Source of the DNA: Clostridiales bacterium
GTDB taxonomy: Bacteria; Bacillota; Clostridia; Lachnospirales; Lachnospiraceae
Length of the DNA: 64,000 bases
Assembly (NCBI GenBank): GCA_021204045.1
Contig: JAJQAA010000016.1
Coordinates: 1 to 64,000 of the forward strand
Direction of reading: 5' to 3'
Each line of letters opens with the position of its first letter. Within the stretch, counting starts at the first letter, position 1. Shown here piece by piece: positions 60,551 through 64,000 of this stretch. Made by a program: the position numbers and the translations under genes. A model generated the notes under the pieces. The model had not been told where the DNA came from and ran no database searches. It saw nothing but the letters and a program-made list of their open reading frames with translations.

Positions 60551-61780
60551 TTACTGCATCTCGTAAACGCCATTCACAATCTTGACCGCCTTCGGGGTCT
60601 TGCCAGTCTCACCGGAAGCGTCCCAGGTCATGTTGTCGCCGGTCAGGCCGTCGATGGAGATTTCGGTCATCGCAACCTTCAGCGCGTCGCAGATATCCGA
60701 ATAGCTCATGTCCGCAGTAACGCCGGCTTTCTCAATCGCCGCCTTGATCGCGTAAACCGCATCGTAAGAGTCCGCGGAGAACTGGTTCGGCTCCTCGCCG
60801 TAAGCCGCCACATAATCAGCCGTGAACTGCTGGCTTCCCTCTTCTGTCGTGGAGAACGGGGTCAGAAGCATAACGCCCTCCGCCAGAGAAGTATCGAAGT
60901 TGTCCACCGTAAGGATACCGTCCATACCGTCAACACCGAAGAAGATCGGCGCATATTCCTTATCCGAAGCCTGCTTCAGCACAATGGAAGCCTCCTGATA
61001 ATAGAACGGCAGGAAGACGAGATCCGCACCGGCCTCTTTCATCTTATCCAGCTGTACGGAAAAGTCCGTCGCGTTGTCCGCGGTGAACGCTTCCTCTGCC
61101 ACGATGTTCAGACCCAGGTTCTGCGCCTCGGTCACAAACGCCTCGCGGATACCGCTGGAATACTCGGTGGAGCTGTCGTAGATGATACCGATGTTCTCAG
61201 CCAGCTTGTTCTCGGAAATATACTGCGCGGAAGCCTTACCCTGAGACGGATCGGAGAAGCATACGCGGAACGCGTTGTCACCGGAAATGCACTCTACCGC
61301 CGAGCCGGACGGAGTGATCTGGAACATGTTGTCCGCAGAAGTCTCCGCTACAACCGCGATGCAGGGTTTGGAAGTGACGGAACCGACGATCATCTGCGCG
61401 CCCCAGTCCTTCAGTGTATTGTAAGCATTGACCGACTTCTCCGGATCATGCTCGTCGTCCTGGCAATTGACCTCAACCTGGAAGCCGTTGATACCGCCCG
61501 CCGCGTTGATCTCGCTCGCCGCAAGCTCCGCGCCATGCGCAACACCGATGCCATAAGCAGCTGCCGCGCCGGTCAGCGGTCCGATCACGCCAATCTTAAA
61601 CGTACCCTCCGCGGATGCCGCCTCGGTCTCCGCCGCATCGGCTTCCGCCGCCGCTTCGGTCTCGGCCGCCGCAGCAGTCGTCGCTGCAGCAGTCGTAGAT
61701 GTCGAGCTGGAGCTGCTGCCGCAGGCCGCCAGCGAAAGTGCCATCACCGCGGCCATAGCCAAACTGATCATTTTCTTCAT
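60551..61780 (-). CDS. livK: branched-chain amino acid-binding lipoprotein LivK
   Basis: Receptor of 409 aa, periplasmic-binding-protein type 1. The signal peptide (MKKMISLAMAAVMALSLAAC) ends in a lipobox. A Ser/Thr/Ala/Glu linker of about 40 residues is followed by the core FKIGVIGPLTGAAAAYGIGVAHG, NAAGGINGFQVEVNCQDDE, and the SSSAVE-type ligand region at PSGSAVE. GAGGAGG lies before the ATG. It is the first gene of livKHMGF and should supply amino acids. The linker resembles that of TctC in this window. Confidence 0.95.
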   Translation of the reverse strand: MKKMISLAMAAVMALSLAACGSSSSSTSTTAAATTAAAAETEAAAEADAAETEAASAEGTFKIGVIGPLTGAAAAYGIGVAHGAELAASEINAAGGINGFQVEVNCQDDEHDPEKSVNAYNTLKDWGAQMIVGSVTSKPCIAVVAETSADNMFQITPSGSAVECISGDNAFRVCFSDPSQGKASAQYISENKLAENIGIIYDSSTEYSSGIREAFVTEAQNLGLNIVAEEAFTADNATDFSVQLDKMKEAGADLVFLPFYYQEASIVLKQASDKEYAPIFFGVDGMDGILTVDNFDTSLAEGVMLLTPFSTTEEGSQQFTADYVAAYGEEPNQFSADSYDAVYAIKAAIEKAGVTADMSYSDICDALKVAMTEISIDGLTGDNMTWDASGETGKTPKAVKIVNGVYEMQ

Positions 61781-61797
61781 GATTCATTCCTCCTCTT

Positions 61798-61829
61798 TTA
61801 AAAAGGCTCTCCGGTGACCGGAAAGCCTT
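61798..61829 (-). terminator. terminator hairpin in the livK leader (attenuator candidate)
   Basis: A 12-bp stem (61803-61814 with 61818-61829, one G-U) with a 3-nt loop, followed on the minus strand by TTTTT. It lies after the livK promoter and about 15 bases before the livK ribosome site, so it can stop livK transcription unless prevented. It also stops read-through from purL. Confidence 0.8.
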
Positions 61830-61848
61830 ATCTTTAAAGCTGACCTTA

Positions 61849-61877
61849 ATTATAGTTGCACGAATGGCGCTTGTCAA
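61849..61877 (-). promoter_or_regulatory. consensus promoter of livKHMGF
   Basis: Perfect TTGACA (61872-61877), 17-base spacer and perfect TATAAT (61849-61854) on the minus strand, just after the purL stop. Transcription begins about 60 nt before livK. Confidence 0.88.
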
Positions 61878-61895
61878 GCGTTTTTGGTATTCCCA

Positions 61896-64000
61896 TTATT
61901 TGAAATACTGAACTCCTGATTCAAATATGCGCATATCCTGTTCGCCTGTAATGTTGCACCCGACGCCGTCTCCGCGGCGCTCGACGTGCGCCATCTTGCC
62001 CAGAATCCGCCCGTCCGGACTCGTGATGCCTTCAATCGCCATGTAAGAACCGTTCGGATTCCAGAACTCATCCATCGTCGGATTTCCGTCGCCATCGACA
62101 TACTGCGTCGCTACCTGGCCGTTCGCGAACAATTTCTGCAGCCACATATCATTCGCTACAAAACGTCCCTCGCCGTGGGAAGCCGGGCTGCAGTAAACGC
62201 CGCCGGGCTCAGCCTGCGCCAGCCACGGGGATTTATTCGACACCACGCGCGTGTAAACCATACGGGAGATGTGGCGGCCGATCGTATTCATCGCCAGCGT
62301 CGGGGAATCGGCGCTCTGCTCCACGATCGTCCCCTCCGGAACCAGCCCCAGCTTGATTAACGCCTGGAAACCGTTGCAGATTCCCAGCATCAGGCCGTCA
62401 CGTTCCTTCAGAAGCTTCTCAATCTCTTCCTTAATTACTTCATTGCGGAACACCGCCGCAAAAAACTTCGCGCTGCCCTCCGGCTCGTCGCCCGCGGAAA
62501 AGCCGCCCGGGAACATCACAATCTGCGCTTTGGCGATCTCCTTACGATATTCCTCTACCGACTGGCGGATATCCTCCGCGGACAGGTTGCGGAATACTCT
62601 GGTCACGACCCGCGCGCCGGCACGCTCAAAGGCCTTCGTACTGTCATACTCGCAGTTCGTTCCCGGGAACACCGGGATAAATACGGTCGGCTGCGCCAGC
62701 TTATGATTGCAGATATAGATCGAATCTGCTTTGTAAACCTCATTCCGCACCGGCGTCTGTTTCACACCCGAACTGGTCGGGAATACGGATTCCAGACGGC
62801 CTGTCCAGGCGGCCGTCGCCTCTGCGAGTGAAATCTCCACCGGACCGTAGCAGAGGCTCTGCTTTTCGATCACCTCGCCGATCAGCGTGTAGCTCATCTG
62901 CAGCTCACCGACCTTCCCGTCCGGAACCTCGCAGATGATATTGCCCCAGCCGGGTGCAAAGAAATCGCGCGGATCAACATTGTGCTCGATCTTCACGCCA
63001 AGCTGATTGCCAAAGGCCATCTTGCTGACCGCCTCCGCCATGCCGTGGCCTTCCACGGCGTAGGCGGAGATCACGCGCCCGGCCCGAATATCCTCGTGCA
63101 GCTTCGCGTAAGCTTCCATCGCCTGATCATAATCCGGGAGATCATACACGTCCCGTTTCAGGGAAAGAAGCACCAGTTTGCCGCCGACACGCTTGAGTTC
63201 CGGCGTAACCACATCGCCGAGGGAGGCCACATCCACCGCGAACGATACCAGCGTCGGCGGAACATTAATCTCACCGTGATGCTCGTCGTTGAACGTGCCG
63301 GACATGCTGTCCTTGCCGCCGATGGACGGCAGGCCGAGGCCGAGCTGCGCGCTGTAGGCGCCAAGCAAAGCCGCGAACGGCAGACCCCAGCGCGACGGAT
63401 CCTCCGTCATACGGCGGAAATATTCCTGGAACGTAAAGCGGATATGCGAGCAATCGCCGCCCGCGGCCGCAATCTTGGCCACCGAGGACATCACCGCGTA
63501 GACCGCGCCGTGATACGGGCTCCAGCTGGACAGATACGGATCAAAGCCATAACTCATCATCGTCACGGCGTCGCACGTTCCCTTCTGCACCGGCAGCTTC
63601 GCGATCATTGTCTGTGTTTCCGTGAGCTGGTATTTTCCACCGTAAGGCATCAGCACCGAACCAGCGCCGATCGAGCTGTCAAAGCGCTCCACCAGGCCGC
63701 GCTGCGAGCAGACATTCAGATCGGAAAGCACCGCAAGCCAGGCCGCGCGGACATCTCCCACATCCTCACGCGCAAAGGGACTCCCCTCTTTGACTGGCGT
63801 TTCCAGCAACACAGCCGCCTCCTGGTGCGCGCCGTTTGTATCGAGAAACGCGCGGCTGATATCGACGATCGTCTTTTCCCGCCACTGCATCACAAGATGC
63901 GGCTCTTCCGTCACCACCGCGACCGGGACGGCCTCAAGGTTCTCCTCCGCCGCATAGCGCAAAAACTGCTCTACATCCCCGGGCGCCAGCACGACGGCCA
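61896..64000 (-). CDS. purL: phosphoribosylformylglycinamidine synthase (partial)
   Basis: C-terminal 700 or so residues of the large single-chain FGAM synthase, the fourth purine step (FGAR + glutamine + ATP). The gene continues past the window edge, so the N-terminus is missing. Visible are the ATP-binding block SLPSIGGKDSMSGTFNDEH, and the glutaminase domain with FPGTNCEYDSTKAFERAGA, FPGGFSAGDEPEGSAKFF, the catalytic Cys of GLMLGICNGFQALIKLG and the His-Glu of SPASHGEGRF. One chain holds both PurL and PurQ activities. Its promoter lies outside the window. Confidence 0.95.
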   Translation of the reverse strand, partial: AVVLAPGDVEQFLRYAAEENLEAVPVAVVTEEPHLVMQWREKTIVDISRAFLDTNGAHQEAAVLLETPVKEGSPFAREDVGDVRAAWLAVLSDLNVCSQRGLVERFDSSIGAGSVLMPYGGKYQLTETQTMIAKLPVQKGTCDAVTMMSYGFDPYLSSWSPYHGAVYAVMSSVAKIAAAGGDCSHIRFTFQEYFRRMTEDPSRWGLPFAALLGAYSAQLGLGLPSIGGKDSMSGTFNDEHHGEINVPPTLVSFAVDVASLGDVVTPELKRVGGKLVLLSLKRDVYDLPDYDQAMEAYAKLHEDIRAGRVISAYAVEGHGMAEAVSKMAFGNQLGVKIEHNVDPRDFFAPGWGNIICEVPDGKVGELQMSYTLIGEVIEKQSLCYGPVEISLAEATAAWTGRLESVFPTSSGVKQTPVRNEVYKADSIYICNHKLAQPTVFIPVFPGTNCEYDSTKAFERAGARVVTRVFRNLSAEDIRQSVEEYRKEIAKAQIVMFPGGFSAGDEPEGSAKFFAAVFRNEVIKEEIEKLLKERDGLMLGICNGFQALIKLGLVPEGTIVEQSADSPTLAMNTIGRHISRMVYTRVVSNKSPWLAQAEPGGVYCSPASHGEGRFVANDMWLQKLFANGQVATQYVDGDGNPTMDEFWNPNGSYMAIEGITSPDGRILGKMAHVERRGDGVGCNITGEQDMRIFESGVQYFK

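Noticed and set aside
58823-61801. Two long plus-strand open frames opposite livM/livH and livH/livK
   Set aside because: They are rich in Arg, His and Asp and lie opposite well-supported liv genes, as expected for the complementary frame of GC-rich coding DNA.
1-64000. CRISPR arrays, tRNA or rRNA genes, insertion sequences
   Set aside because: No regularly spaced repeats, no tRNA-like T arm other than in tmRNA, and no transposase frames were seen.

Overview
The window reads as chromosomal DNA of an anaerobic, spore-forming member of the Clostridia, most likely a Lachnospiraceae-type gut organism. The reasons are a spoIVA gene, a PPi-type phosphofructokinase, a FeoA-FeoB fusion, a single-chain FGAM synthase, an NAD-linked pyrD/pyrK pair, strong Shine-Dalgarno sites and consensus sigma-A promoters. 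Apart from tmRNA, a toxin-antitoxin pair, two M20 hydrolases and two regulators, every gene lies on the minus strand.

Layout. 0-3 kb: ssrA (tmRNA) and a convergent feoAB fusion. 3.2-4.2 kb: a RelBE-type toxin-antitoxin pair bracketed by two related terminator-like hairpins. 4.2-20.3 kb: fifteen minus-strand genes with gaps of 82 bases or less and no obvious internal terminator: an oligopeptide-type ABC importer, a tripartite tricarboxylate transporter, a DUF6282-like protein, two LeuC/LeuD-type hydro-lyase pairs, an isocitrate/isopropylmalate-type dehydrogenase, a D-2-hydroxyacid dehydrogenase and an RraA-like aldolase. 20.4-23.3 kb: two tandem M20 amidohydrolases reading the other way. 23.3-30.2 kb: a second Opp importer with a third M20 amidohydrolase. 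30.5 kb: a GntR regulator. Three promoters (both importers and the M20 pair) carry the same roughly 26-bp operator-like sequence over the start point, and a fourth copy lies upstream of gntR. I infer one regulon that imports amide-linked compounds, hydrolyses them and catabolises a released carboxylic acid. The exact substrate is not evident.

31.3-34.9 kb: purEMND, transcribed from a clear promoter through an unassigned structured leader. 35.1-40.5 kb: an N-acyl-D-amino-acid deacylase, a GntP-type permease, a D-serine dehydratase and a divergent XRE-cupin regulator, which look like an N-acyl-D-serine or D-serine utilisation module. 40.5-51.2 kb: a MATE exporter, a large M29 aminopeptidase, small membrane proteins, VanZ, pyrE-pyrD-pyrK-pyrF and alaS. 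51.4-56.9 kb: a LprI-like exported protein, RNase HI, a beta-CASP hydrolase, SpoIVA and phosphofructokinase. 57-61.8 kb: a branched-chain amino acid ABC importer (livKHMGF) whose leader contains an attenuator-like terminator. 61.9 kb to the end: purL, cut by the window edge.

The 4-31 kb catabolic block is visibly less GC-rich than the housekeeping DNA that follows, which suggests an accessory region. No tRNA, rRNA, CRISPR array, insertion sequence or integrase was seen.
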